From Curvularia sp. ZM96 (taxonomy: Eukaryota > Ascomycota > Dothideomycetes > Pleosporales > Pleosporaceae), in contig JAJGBQ010000006.1 of the NCBI GenBank assembly GCA_022457065.1, positions 1,426,001 through 1,490,000 on the forward strand: a stretch of DNA of 64,000 nt, read 5' to 3'. A model generated the notes under the pieces. The model searched no databases, had not been told where the DNA came from, and worked only from the letters and a program-made list of their open reading frames with translations. The position numbers and the translations under genes are program-made. Position 1 is the first letter of the stretch, and each line of letters opens with the position of its first letter. This document shows, piece after piece, positions 55,201-64,000 of the stretch.

Positions 55201-57422
55201 TCTTGATTATGACAAGATGACAAGGAAGATTCACTCCGACAGCGAGCGTAGAGGTGCAACAGATGACGCTGATTTCACCAGCGATGAAGTTGCTCTCAAT
55301 CTGCATTCGATCTTCCGTGTCGAGCCCGGCATGATGGAAAGCGACCCCTGAAGCGACTGTATCCCGGAGGTCTTTATTGAGAACTGCGATCGGTCTTGAC
55401 GGCGCCGCCCAGAAACGGTTGTTGCCCGTGCTGGAAGCCCACCAGCTAGCGATCAGTTTGGCTGTGCTAATCGTGGAGTTTCTTATCGCGCAGAACACCA
55501 TTATCGGCTTGCGTTCCGAGTAACTAGCTATGACATCGGTAATCTTGGTATCAAGAACTTTGTCGAACGAGAAATCATTGTTACCATGAAATGCATACCC
55601 GCAAACGTACTTACGTAACTTCACCGGTCGAAATTCTTCGCCAAAACTCTCGTTGGAAGCTGGGGTATCCGGGTTGAGTGAGCTACGTCCAAGCCACGTT
55701 GCGATATCATTGAAGTTAGGTACTGTGGCTGACAGTGCAACAAAACGAACATTGGTTCCAATAGACTTCATACGAGAAACGATTGCCTCCAAAGTCGCGC
55801 CACGGTCCTCTTTGAGTATGTGAACTTCATCAATGAGGAAAACCTTGACGAGTCTCATCAGTTTCTCGTGATCTTTCCATTTCCTGGTTATGCTGTCCCA
55901 TTTCTCAGGTGTCGTTATGATGATGTTAGCAGATTGCACCTGTCGAAGATCTGAGGCGTCGCTGTCGCCAGTAAGCTCTGCACATTCAAGACCAATCTTG
56001 TTGAATTTGACTTTCCAGTCGCGTTGCCGTTCCGAGCACAAAGCCTTGGTGGGTGCTTGATAGACAATCTTATATTGGCCTGTGGCATTGGTAACTAAGG
56101 CTCGACATATAGCAAGCTCAATTATCACTGTTTTTCCACTGCCAGTCGGAGATGCAAGTACAAAGTTGTCGTCGGAACAGAAGACCTTGTCGAAGCACTT
56201 GGACTGCACTGCATTGAATGTCGGATAAGGGAACACTGTCCGAAGGCGATCCGGCAAAGTTGCCACTGGGACAAGACGGATACCCTGACACATTGGGGGA
56301 GCATTTGATTCGCTCATGGCATTTGTCTGTAGCTCCCTAGGGGTTTGATGGCCATGGTAAGGAGACACGTTGTCCATTTGTTGAGTAAGTGTTGGCATTT
56401 GGTGAAGAATCTGTTCCTGGGATTCAAGAGATGTTGTTTGCCTGTAAGGCTGTCTGTTCCTGTCACCTTGTAGTTTCATACCGCACTGCAGACCATTTCT
56501 AGACATCTTGGCCCGCGAACCGCATAGCGACGGACCTACGGCAGCCTGCTCGATGCGGCGTTGGTTTGCTTTGTACGCTGGGCTAGAGGATGGGTCCATC
56601 GGGGGTTCAGAGGTCGATTCTTGGTATTGTGTAGGGTGGTGAGCAAGACGAGCTTGGGCAGTCAGCATGGCCAATGATTGATAGGCATGTCGTGTCCTTA
56701 CTGAACTGGTTATTCATATCTTGCTCAAGACGAGATTGATGGGCACCTGTCACCTCATTAGCTATACCTTGAAGATTGGTGGGTAGTCTCACCTTGGTTC
56801 TCATGTGAATGGTTACCGCGAGTAACATACGACGGCTGGACGTGGGTGGGGATGTCATTGCTGCAGAACACAGACGGGCCAGGTGCAAACGACAATCTCC
56901 CTTTGCTTTGCTGGGCTTGGTGGTGCCGGGTATAATGCATTTCCTGAAGCAACTTGCCATCTAAACAATATTAGTGTCACTCGGATTCTGGACAGCCAGA
57001 TGAATGCAAGTACCGAAGGAATCGAGCTGAAAGTCTAGATCGTCTGCGCACGCGTCTTCGACTGTATCGTACATGGGATCGTTGTAGCGGGTTGTGCGGT
57101 AACGATCTCGGTGAGCAACTGAATGTGCCGGCTGCTTGAATTGGGGCCGAAGGATGTCATAACGCGACTCGTATTGTGAGCTGTCGGTGCCCTCGTGGTG
57201 ACGGAGCCGTTCACCCATCTCGAATACGCGTACGCTGGAGTAAGGTCCGTTGCGAGCGAGGAGAGAACAGGAATAAAGGTTTGTCTGGTGCTGCGGGGAA
57301 ATCCTGGAATAGCGCGTTGAGTGAGATATTGTCGCAAAAGTAGAAGGCACTATGGAGGAAGCTGCGACCGACGGCCTGACATGGCAGTCTGGCCAATTGA
57401 AGTCATCGAACATTGCGATCAC
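52209..57422 (-). CDS. MER3: MER3/HFM1 meiotic DNA helicase
   Basis: Eight exons: 57422-57014, 56960-56793, 56746-56702, 56652-54671, 54616-54038, 53988-53834, 53786-53689 and 53641-52209. Introns are 46-54 nt and the product is 1622 aa. The N-terminal 330 residues look disordered. The Ski2-like helicase core has ASPTGSGKT (about 374-382), LIDEVHILKED (DEVH about 482), VALSATVPNFNDIATWLG and MLGRAGRPQFD. A winged helix (LNLIDHMNAEI) and a Sec63 domain follow, with GVAAVRKLVNAGIKSIEDL, then an Ig-like part across three small exons (KLIYVCLLLETSDGRKAHFA, VPVLLTGPAQS). The tail has the family's zinc motif LPNGKWACNHPCKDREACKH, about 1276-1295. Mer3 unwinds DNA and extends joint molecules to promote crossovers in meiosis. 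The 54-nt intron 54617-54670 is in frame and has no stop. A start at 57413 is equally possible. Confidence 0.92.
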
Positions 57423-57494
57423 ACATCTCCTCTTTTCACAGAGCCCTAAGGCAGTCTCTTTTATACTATTTACAAAATCTACATTGTAAAGTCT

Positions 57495-59069
57495 TCAAGC
57501 ATCTCGTTTATGAGAATGTCGTTCCATCGTCGGTGACCCTGGCGACGGCTGAGTAGCCCCGTCATATCTTGACGGATTTGATGGTGCAGCATCATACCCA
57601 CGGTCGTCATAAGATCGCTCAACTGTGGTCTTTTCAAAGTTGGCAATCTTCACCGAGGACTGCTGCATCCCTCGCTCTGGCTTGGTGTAAAGATAGGTTG
57701 CAAACAAAACGATGCTAGTGCCAAGGAAGAACTATCACTCGTCAGTAGTGACTTGTTAGCGCGTTGAGGTAAACTTACCGATTGCGTCACCTTGAAGTCG
57801 AAGAAGTATACGCTGGCAATGCAGCTGAGAAGAATAGAGATGGAGGTCGCAAAGTTCTTGGCAATGTTGTCGGCATAATTGATGACCAATGCAACAATTA
57901 CACCACCAGCTGCTTGGAAGCCGATGGCAGTCCACACGACCCAGTTGTAGCCGGCAAAAAACCCAGTCTTGGCTATGATTTCTCCGTCCTTCCAAACCAC
58001 TCCCAAGAATAGCGATGGAAACAGCGACCAGAATGAGAGCTGGCAGTTGCGCACCCACAACGTCGTGGTCTTGGCGCTTGTTGAGTCTTTTAGGATTTTT
58101 TCAAACAATACGCCAGCTAGACCAGACAGTGCACAAGAGATGAGGACGGCAAGGAGCCCGATTCGTTTGTTCATATGCGGTACCTGCGCTGCACGGTCCG
58201 TGTGAATACCTTCGTAGGATCCAGATCGTTTCGCCATACGCGCCGCAACATTGTTGCCGAGACCATGCAGCTGCTCAAGCGTCTTTGTCCAGGGTGCAGA
58301 TTGCGTCGCCGGTACTTCTGGCTGAGACAATGCCTGGGGGACCTGGATGATGGACACACCAACAACGAGCAGTAGTAGAGAGAGCCACTTGCGCGCTGAA
58401 AGGCTTCTTCCCAGCAATAGGACACTAAATATGGCTGTTGTCAAGATCTTAAGCTGGTACGTGACCTGGAAAGTCGCGGCGTCCAAGTTGCTGACAGCCA
58501 AATACTGGAGATTGTTTTGTATAGTGTATATTACGGCGGGTATGGCGAGTTTCCAGCTTTCGTTGGTGAAGATGGCGGTCGTCAAGGTATGGGACAGCGT
58601 TGCGATGGTAGTATTGGATGGGAGGGTTTTGGACATCTCGTATAGCGCCTATCGGAAAGTCAGCGCATGCTCTATAGCTTCGTCTTTCCCAAGGCTATCG
58701 TACCATGGTCAAGCTGATGGTCAACTTGATCACCTCATTCAAGAAGACGCTCGTGCTTGTGTGGTATCTTTGGCCCCCAGTGAGAGGCATGATCCTCGAG
58801 TAATGCATAATCTGATGCGCGTCAGCCACCAGTCTGGCATTGTTGTACACTGCGTCCCTGTCCATCCTTGTGTTTGGTTGGGCCAATGTCGTCAGCCGTC
58901 TCGTGGGATGTGCATACCAGAATGAGGGCCGAGTTCTGGATTGTCAACTGTGCAACCATTAGCCCACGTCTGGCAGCAACAGTCGATCTGAAGGTGTAGT
59001 TACCGTTACCAGAGAAAGGTGCTTCATCGACACCCCGCCCAGCGTCCCGGTCGCAGTCCTGATCACCAT
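57495..59069 (-). CDS. gms1: UDP-galactose-type nucleotide-sugar transporter (NST family)
   Basis: Five exons: 59069-59004, 58947-58918, 58811-58704, 58648-57779 and 57731-57495; introns 56, 106, 55 and 47 nt, all phase 0. The product is 436 aa with about ten membrane helices. NST family signatures include LGGVSMKHLSLVTLTIQNSA, IMHYSRIMP, FLNEVIKLTISL, IPAVIYTIQNNLQYLAVSNL, FQVTYQLKILTTAIFSVLLL and GFQAAGGVIVALVINYADNI. These fit the SLC35A/Gms1 group, which exchanges UDP-galactose or UDP-GlcNAc for UMP across the Golgi membrane for glycan synthesis. The hydrophilic C-terminal tail (about 60 residues, Ser/Pro/Arg-rich) faces the cytosol. Exon 2 is only 30 nt. The substrate within the family is not certain. 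Its stop lies only 72 bp from the MER3 start on the same strand. Confidence 0.9.
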
Positions 59070-59940
59070 GGTGTCTCCCAAGTCGCGCAGTCGTTTACTG
59101 AGGTTTGCAGGCCAATACAGGACATGAGTGGTGAAGACCAGTAGATGATAGTATTCCAGACCCAACTATGACAAAAGGAAAGCAGATGCTAAGAAAGAAC
59201 AGCGGCGCTGATCGAGAACATCTGGACAGCTGCCGACTGTACATTTCCGCGCCTGGCCTCGTATAAACTCGAGGCGCCGCACTAATGCAGGCCTGACGAC
59301 AAGGGACGCCTAGCGCCGATCCCAGCTTGGCGGCCTTGATCCTGACAAGACACGGTTGGACGCGTCGCACATCTAGAACCCTGTTTAGGCCAACCCAGCC
59401 GTCCAAGTCCTGGTACCATCGTATGCCCATCAAAGGACTGCATTCCCTATCGCTGGCGCTTCATCATTACTCTCTTCTATGTGCGAAATGCTCTAATCTG
59501 CATCGCCCGACTCGCATACTGGGACCAATCCCTCTTTCAATCCGGGAATAGGGTATAACCCAACTGGTTCCCAGGAGCTTACGGAATACAGACTCCGTCC
59601 AGGCTATAAGAAATGGGCTTTCTTAGAGTCTGATGAGCCCATGGGGGAGTGAAACTTAGAGTGGAAATGGTCAGGGCCTGGAGTCAAGAGTAGAAACGGC
59701 GACTGGTATCAACGGGTGTCAGGCAACTTTGGGTAAAGTCTGCTCTACAGTATACACAGCCACCCCCAATCCATAATCAATCCTTCACGCGAAAAACACC
59801 AATCATGGTCTATAGTGTTGAGTGGGCCTGTCATTTCCAGGTCTGCCCCTTATTGCCATGGGCTCTCTTAACCTAGCAGGCAGGATATTTAGTCGTTGCA
59901 TGGCTGCAATTTCATAGCACACACATTTCACGCCATAGAG
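59070..59940. promoter_or_regulatory. Divergent upstream region (transporter / HET gene)
   Basis: 871 bp shared upstream region without a recognisable gene. The HET gene's frame is open back to 59896 but the family start fits 59941. Confidence 0.4.
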
Positions 59941-61890
59941 ATGTATTCACCACTCAACATTTCTCGCAAGGAGATACGTCTATTGCATCTCTATCCAGCT
60001 AACTGGAATGATGACATCGAATGCCACCTGGAAGTTGTATCGTTGGACGACCGCCCCAATTTTCAGGCCATATCGTATGTATGGGGTGACGCGACGAGAA
60101 AGCTGCCCATTACAGTCAACGGACAACAGCTGGCGGTGACCGAAAATGTCGTCACTGGCCTTCAAAGACTTCGCACTGCCGACGAGGTCTTGATTCTTTG
60201 GCTCGACGCTGTCTGTATCAATCAATCAGATACTTACGAGCGGTCTGAACAAGTCCAGTGCATGGGAGACATATACAGTCTCGCCCAAGAGGTTTTCATC
60301 TGGCTCGGCTATGGTCGCGATTCGCAAACCCCCCTGGACCAGCCAGGCATCGTCAAATGGACTGGGAACGACACCGACTTGGCGTTCATCGACTCCTACT
60401 TCAAGCGAAAAACATTGCAGGGCGGCTCAAATAAAGGAGACTATGGAGCAGAAGATGTAGTTGGACTCTTCGTGTTCCTGAAACTGCGTGCTATGGACAA
60501 ACATGTTCATGAAATACCCTTCTTCGATGTTCATGGAGACAAATTGCAAGCCAAAAAGACCTGGCTCGCCATCATTCGAGCCATGCACACGTTAAGCAGT
60601 CATCCTTGGTGGACGAGGATATGGGTTGTTCAGGAATCAATCCTCGCTCGAAAAGCCACGATCGTATACTGCAACATTACCGCTCCCTGGACTCTGCTTG
60701 CAGAGGCCACCCGTGCTGCCGCGCGCCACATACATTGCTGTGGTGATTTGCAACAAGCACAAGGGGGTCGCGAACTTCGCGCAATTGTCGAGTTGAGGAA
60801 AGCCATGTATGATGACTTGGATTGGTTGCGAGCGGCAAGCGCACAAGGGAAGAAACTGAGTCTGTACCAAGTTATGAGTCGAACGCACCTGCGCGAGGCA
60901 ACAGACATCCGAGACAAAGTTTTTGGTGTATTGGGATTGGTCACCGATTGGCTGGGTGGTCCACCTTTGATTCCTAACTATAACCTGGCTCCAAGAGAAG
61001 TATTCATGCAAGTGGTCACCAGGCACATTCAGAGCACTCTTTCGTTGCACATATTGATGGGCACAACTCGAATGGATATCCCCGATGTACCTTCGTGGGT
61101 CACTCAAAGAGACTCCAGTTTGCGGAGTTCCAGCTCATCGACGGGCCACAGAATCAATCGGGCAGTGTTGTTTTCTGCAGCAGGTGGCAAGTCAGCCAGC
61201 ATCAGAAGAGTTGACGACATCTTGATAACAGACGCCTTTCGACCATCTTGCACTGTCGCAAAAGTAGGTTCAACCTTGGCCAGAAACCACGACTGGCACG
61301 AACTCATTGAATGTATCACATCATGGCAATGCATCGCTGGACTTGAGCCCACAACGGATTCAAGCTGCTACTCAAAACACTCGCAAAATGAGGCCTTTTG
61401 GCGAACAATCACGAACGATGCTTGGCAATCACAGCGCATGAATTCAGCAGATGTCTTTTCCGCCCAGTTGAAGTTCAATGGTGAAATCTTCAATGCATAC
61501 CGACGATTTGGCGATACCAACGTCAGCCGTATGGCAGAGGATTTCTGGGACTGGGCCCATTGCCATGCAAGAGGAGACGAGAAGAAATCTTCAGAATACA
61601 CAAGTAGCATAAATGAGATCAGGGCTTTCTATCGGTCGCTGAGTGGAGCGACGTTTGACAGGAAGTTTTTCCTTACTAGCAATGGCTGTATGGGCATGGG
61701 CCCGCCTGAAATGGAGCTAGGCGATGATATTGCCATCCTGATGGGTGGCCAAGTCCCGTTTTGCATTCGAGCTGTTCGAGGCAAACCTCCTGGCCATTAT
61801 GCGATTATTGGGGACGCCTATGTACACGGCTTGATGGATGGAGAGGGTGTCCAACACGAAGATGAAGCCGTCCAGATACATCTTCATTGA
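59941..61890 (+). CDS. HET-domain (heterokaryon incompatibility) protein
   Basis: Single exon of 649 aa from MYSPLNIS; the frame is open 15 codons further up. The HET domain (about 40-215) has IRLLHLYP, FQAISYVWGDA, VTGLQRLRTADEVLILWLDA, CINQSDTYERSEQVQCMGDIY and, after an 80-residue insert, WWTRIWVVQESILAR. This is the classic HET order of R-W-C-I-N-Q, then W-R-W-Q-E. The region behind it includes ATDIRDKVFGVLGLV, which is usual in this type, and the C-terminus has GDDIAILMGGQVPFCIRAV and YVHGLMDGE, a common end block of fungal HET proteins. No transmembrane or nucleotide-binding domain is seen. It should act in cytosolic non-self recognition leading to cell death; the partner is unknown. 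It lies next to the repeat pair at 62.0-62.7 kb. Confidence 0.9.
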   Translation: MYSPLNISRKEIRLLHLYPANWNDDIECHLEVVSLDDRPNFQAISYVWGDATRKLPITVNGQQLAVTENVVTGLQRLRTADEVLILWLDAVCINQSDTYERSEQVQCMGDIYSLAQEVFIWLGYGRDSQTPLDQPGIVKWTGNDTDLAFIDSYFKRKTLQGGSNKGDYGAEDVVGLFVFLKLRAMDKHVHEIPFFDVHGDKLQAKKTWLAIIRAMHTLSSHPWWTRIWVVQESILARKATIVYCNITAPWTLLAEATRAAARHIHCCGDLQQAQGGRELRAIVELRKAMYDDLDWLRAASAQGKKLSLYQVMSRTHLREATDIRDKVFGVLGLVTDWLGGPPLIPNYNLAPREVFMQVVTRHIQSTLSLHILMGTTRMDIPDVPSWVTQRDSSLRSSSSSTGHRINRAVLFSAAGGKSASIRRVDDILITDAFRPSCTVAKVGSTLARNHDWHELIECITSWQCIAGLEPTTDSSCYSKHSQNEAFWRTITNDAWQSQRMNSADVFSAQLKFNGEIFNAYRRFGDTNVSRMAEDFWDWAHCHARGDEKKSSEYTSSINEIRAFYRSLSGATFDRKFFLTSNGCMGMGPPEMELGDDIAILMGGQVPFCIRAVRGKPPGHYAIIGDAYVHGLMDGEGVQHEDEAVQIHLH

Positions 61891-61977
61891 GCAGGCTTTC
61901 TACCCGTCACATATTTGGGAATGAAGAATACCACTGCTGGTCGCTGGTAGAATGAGACACTTACAAAAGAAGATGAT

Positions 61978-62035
61978 GAGGGCTAATCTCTGCCTTCTCC
62001 TCGTTCAGTCGGGTGAAGGTTGGCGCTGCGTGCGG
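61978..62035 (-). repeat. Partial inverted copy of the 3' end of the nuclease-like fragment
   Basis: The minus strand matches 62546-62599 of the plus strand over about 55 bp (GCACGCAGCGCCAACCTTCA and GAAGGCAGAG in common; a few substitutions and one 3-bp indel). It abuts the outer end of the left inverted-repeat arm directly. Confidence 0.75.
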
Positions 62036-62147
62036 CTACTTCAAACAATCTAATCTATAAGTAGTAAAAATATAGTAAACAATATATAACTATAGCAACT
62101 AGGTTCTTTTAAAGCAGAATGGTAATTACGAAGAAAATCGTAAACGA
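62036..62147. repeat. Left arm of a 112-bp inverted repeat
   Basis: Starts CTACTTCAAACAATCTAATC and ends AATCGTAAACGA. It is almost identical to the reverse complement of 62598-62710, with about four substitutions and one single-base indel. Confidence 0.9.
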
Positions 62148-62225
62148 TAGATAGCTGTGGCAACTACATCCATTTTCTAGTTTCACCGCTGGTGGGAAAC
62201 AACGACCATCGCACTTTTTTTTTAA

Positions 62226-62600
62226 GTACTTCGTAGGTACACGCAAAATATCTTCGGCTCCTGGTAGCAATAAACCAGCTGACCCGCCGTCTCCCACAAC
62301 ACCAAAGCCAGATGTCACCGTTGGACTTGCAGAGAAGGCGCTGACAATGGACCATCAGCTCCTGCTCGCCAAATACCAGTAACACGAATTGATATTGAGC
62401 GCGCCCCATGCGGCTAGGATGGGCCTGCGGTTTCCCTTCATGATCATGGAGTTGAAGGCAACCGCTCTTCTTGTCGAGGCGCAGAACCAAGCCGCTGTTG
62501 GTGGTGCCTACATGCTGAAGATCTTGAAGGATCTGACCAGCCAAGCCGCACGCAGCGCCAACCTTCACCCCACTGAACGAGAAGGCAGAGATAGCCCTCG
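62226..62600 (+). pseudogene. PD-(D/E)XK nuclease-like gene fragment
   Basis: The plus frame reads PTTPKPDVTVGLAEKAL, an in-frame TAA at 62380-62382, then LSAPHAARMGLRFPFMIMEL. KATALLVEAQNQAAVGGAY and MLKILKDLTSQAA follow. This matches a widespread fungal family of PD-(D/E)XK nuclease-like proteins, which have a KPD...GL box followed by RFPF(L/M)..E.K and AQNQAAV.GA. The likely metal ligands D (KPD) and E-x-K (MELK) are both present. There is no start, the 5' and 3' parts are missing and one stop interrupts it, so it is a relic. Family recognition is from recall. Confidence 0.6.
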
Positions 62601-62710
62601 TTTACGATTTTCTTCGTAGTTACCATTCTGCTTTAAAAGTAACCTAGTTGCTATAGTTATGTGTTGTTTACTATATTTTTACTACTTATAGATTAGATTG
62701 TTTGAAGTAG
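62598..62710. repeat. Right arm of the 112-bp inverted repeat
   Basis: Reverse complement of the left arm (62036-62147). It runs on its outer side into GTGGTAGTTGTCACAGTCAT and TATTATTTGCTGTGTTGA, the words shared with the SNF2-promoter repeat. Confidence 0.9.
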
Positions 62711-62756
62711 TGGTAGTTGTCACAGTCATGTATTATTTGCTGTGTTGATTTTCCGA

Positions 62757-63684
62757 CTTTACCTACTTATTGTGGGAGAGGTACATTGGACGCCCACTTT
62801 AAGGATCGCTAGGTCACCAACTTCGTATTCTTGGCTTAAAGAAGCCGAAACCTCCAAGCATACAAACCCCATTAAGTCACGGCGCGAAGACAACATAACG
62901 AGATGTCAGGTTGCCCAACTTCCGAGCCGAAGCGAAGCCAAGCTGTCAAGCATAGTTGTCAAGCACTCGTTAGCGTTCTCTTCATCCACTATGACGCAAC
63001 CGCAGCATTCGCGTCAATCGGGCATCCGATGCGACCCTCGTTATGCGCACCCTATGCCCATCTATATTCCGATGCCTATAGCTCATTGATGTCGAATCTT
63101 CGTAGAGGATGACACTACGTATCAAAACATGGCCTCCGCTTCACCAACCGCCATCACGATCGAAGCGTTTAGTGCCGAATTCCGACAGCCACCATCCATC
63201 GCAATCCGCAGTTCGCACCCCGCGGGCACCTAGTGCGCTGACGAGCGGCGGGAGATCGGTTCCTTGACCGAGACTAATACGTTCGATCATCTTTCGATCT
63301 CATAATATCGGTGTTGGGCAGATGCCGACGCGAACGCGAAAACTGAACGTAGCCGTTGCTTAGACGTTGATATGACATCACCACTTCCTCCTGGGCTTTT
63401 GTACGACCAACGCGTATCAACACCCGGAAGACGAGCGTTTTTCGAGCAACTTGGCGCGGTCATTGAAAAAATCTATTTATGTTGTCCTTACATATACCTT
63501 CTCTCCCGGATCTCTGGGACCGCCCATTATTTGCCGATGCTCCTAAAAGTGCTGCAGAACAAATAGTCGACTCTTGCCGCTCTTGTTTACGGTCGACCAT
63601 TTTGTAGTGTAGATCCATTTGCGTGGTTCTCGCACAGCCGCTATTGTCTGCCACTATCCTTTCTAGGCTGCAGGAACCGTCGTG
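62757..63684. other. Intergenic, no gene recognised
   Basis: Short frames only. It ends in the leader of the gene that starts at 63685. Confidence 0.4.
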
Positions 63685-64000
63685 ATGGATTCACAGAATG
63701 ATACTCAGACTCCATCACATTTTCCTGGTGGCTGGATAGAAACACCTGCGGATATCAGCCGGAATCAGTCCTACATCGGGTCACAACAACAAACTGAAGA
63801 TAGAGCGGTTACACCAAAAGCTTCTGACACCGGCAACACCTTCATTTCTAAAGCGCTACACACGACGAGCCAGACCTACTATGGGGGCAACGACGCAGGG
63901 CCATCATCGACTTCCAGCGACTCAACCGTAATAGCATCATCCGGCATGTCGCCGTCGCAGAATACGACCCAAGTACATGAAGACCAGAATGAGCTCAGTG
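63685..64000 (+). CDS. 5' part of a gene running off the window, unknown
   Basis: Open from an ATG at 63685 (context GTGATGGAT) to the last base, 105 codons without a stop. The N-terminal part is Ser/Thr/Gln-rich and looks disordered (HFPGGWIETPADISRNQSY, STSSDSTVIASSGMSPSQN). No domain can be seen in this portion. Codon use and the long open frame support a real gene; the product is unknown. Confidence 0.5.
   Translation, partial: MDSQNDTQTPSHFPGGWIETPADISRNQSYIGSQQQTEDRAVTPKASDTGNTFISKALHTTSQTYYGGNDAGPSSTSSDSTVIASSGMSPSQNTTQVHEDQNELS

Larger units (their letters stand above)
62036..62710. mobile_element. Non-autonomous TIR element or MITE pair enclosing a broken nuclease-like gene
   Basis: A 675-bp unit with long terminal inverted repeats (112-113 bp) and no transposase. 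The inside holds a plus-strand gene fragment. Sequence just outside the right arm (to about 62756) and just inside the left arm (to about 62200) recurs near the SNF2 gene, so this is one of several family members. No target duplication is visible at the arm ends, and the left flank is rearranged. Two independent MITEs in opposite orientation are the main alternative. Confidence 0.65.

Noticed and set aside
56768..56792. 25-nt intron reading in MER3 exon 2
   Set aside because: Too short to splice; the 46-nt version with branch site CTAAT and acceptor ACAG keeps the frame.
1..64000. CRISPR arrays, bacterial operons, tRNA and rRNA genes
   Set aside because: No regularly spaced repeats, no tRNA T-arm/anticodon layouts and no rRNA-like blocks were found; the gene style is fungal nuclear.

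Overview
The window is nuclear DNA of a filamentous ascomycete (Pezizomycotina). Signs of this are genes of one to eight exons, introns mostly of 45-70 nt, HET-domain genes, a Fot1/pogo transposon whose nonsense codons look like repeat-induced point mutation (RIP), and typical fungal families (Kar5, Rif1, Ric8, Rei1, Mer3/Hfm1, proteinase-K-like S8 protease). Several proteins resemble those I know from Dothideomycetes, probably Pleosporales; that placement is inference from recall, not a search.

Layout. 0.2-2.1 kb: membrane-anchored type-B carboxylesterase. 2.4-4.2 kb: AT-rich, diverged TLDc-like gene. 5.0-6.8 kb: acidic protein with seven copies of a short motif. 7.0-9.4 kb: gene-poor, with a decayed subtilase fragment and a CAG microsatellite. 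9.4-10.8 kb: intact secreted subtilase. 12.17-13.99 kb: complete but nonsense-ridden Fot1/pogo element with TA duplication. 14.0-17.3 kb: no recognisable gene. 17.3-19.0 kb: DMT/TPT transporter. 19.3-20.3 kb: secreted class 3 lipase. 21.1-24.9 kb: SNF2 ATPase, with short-repeat copies in its promoter, second intron and 3' flank. 25.3-27.0 kb: secreted FAD oxidase. 28.8-31.8 kb: divergent pair uL6m and Kar5. 32.2-39.7 kb: divergent pair Ric8 (6 exons, one GC-AG intron) and Rif1 (1775 aa, PP1-docking motifs). 40.3-46.3 kb: divergent pair Rei1 and an AZUL-HECT E3 ligase. 46.5-49.2 kb: HET protein with a two-helix C-terminus. 50.8-51.9 kb: Cys-rich unknown. 52.2-57.4 kb: Mer3/Hfm1 helicase (8 exons). 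57.5-59.1 kb: UDP-galactose-type transporter. 59.9-61.9 kb: second HET gene. 62.0-62.7 kb: a pair of 112-bp inverted repeats around a broken PD-(D/E)XK nuclease-like gene fragment. 63.7 kb to the end: 5' part of another gene.

How it fits together. Most of the window is a conserved housekeeping core: replication timing, meiotic recombination, nuclear fusion, G-protein signalling, ribosome biogenesis, mitochondrial translation and Golgi sugar transport. It is interrupted by accessory islands at 2-17 kb and 46-64 kb that carry the transposon, relics, HET allorecognition-type genes and unknown proteins. Exon models were built by hand. Reading-frame phase was checked arithmetically for all multi-exon calls except the TLDc-like gene.
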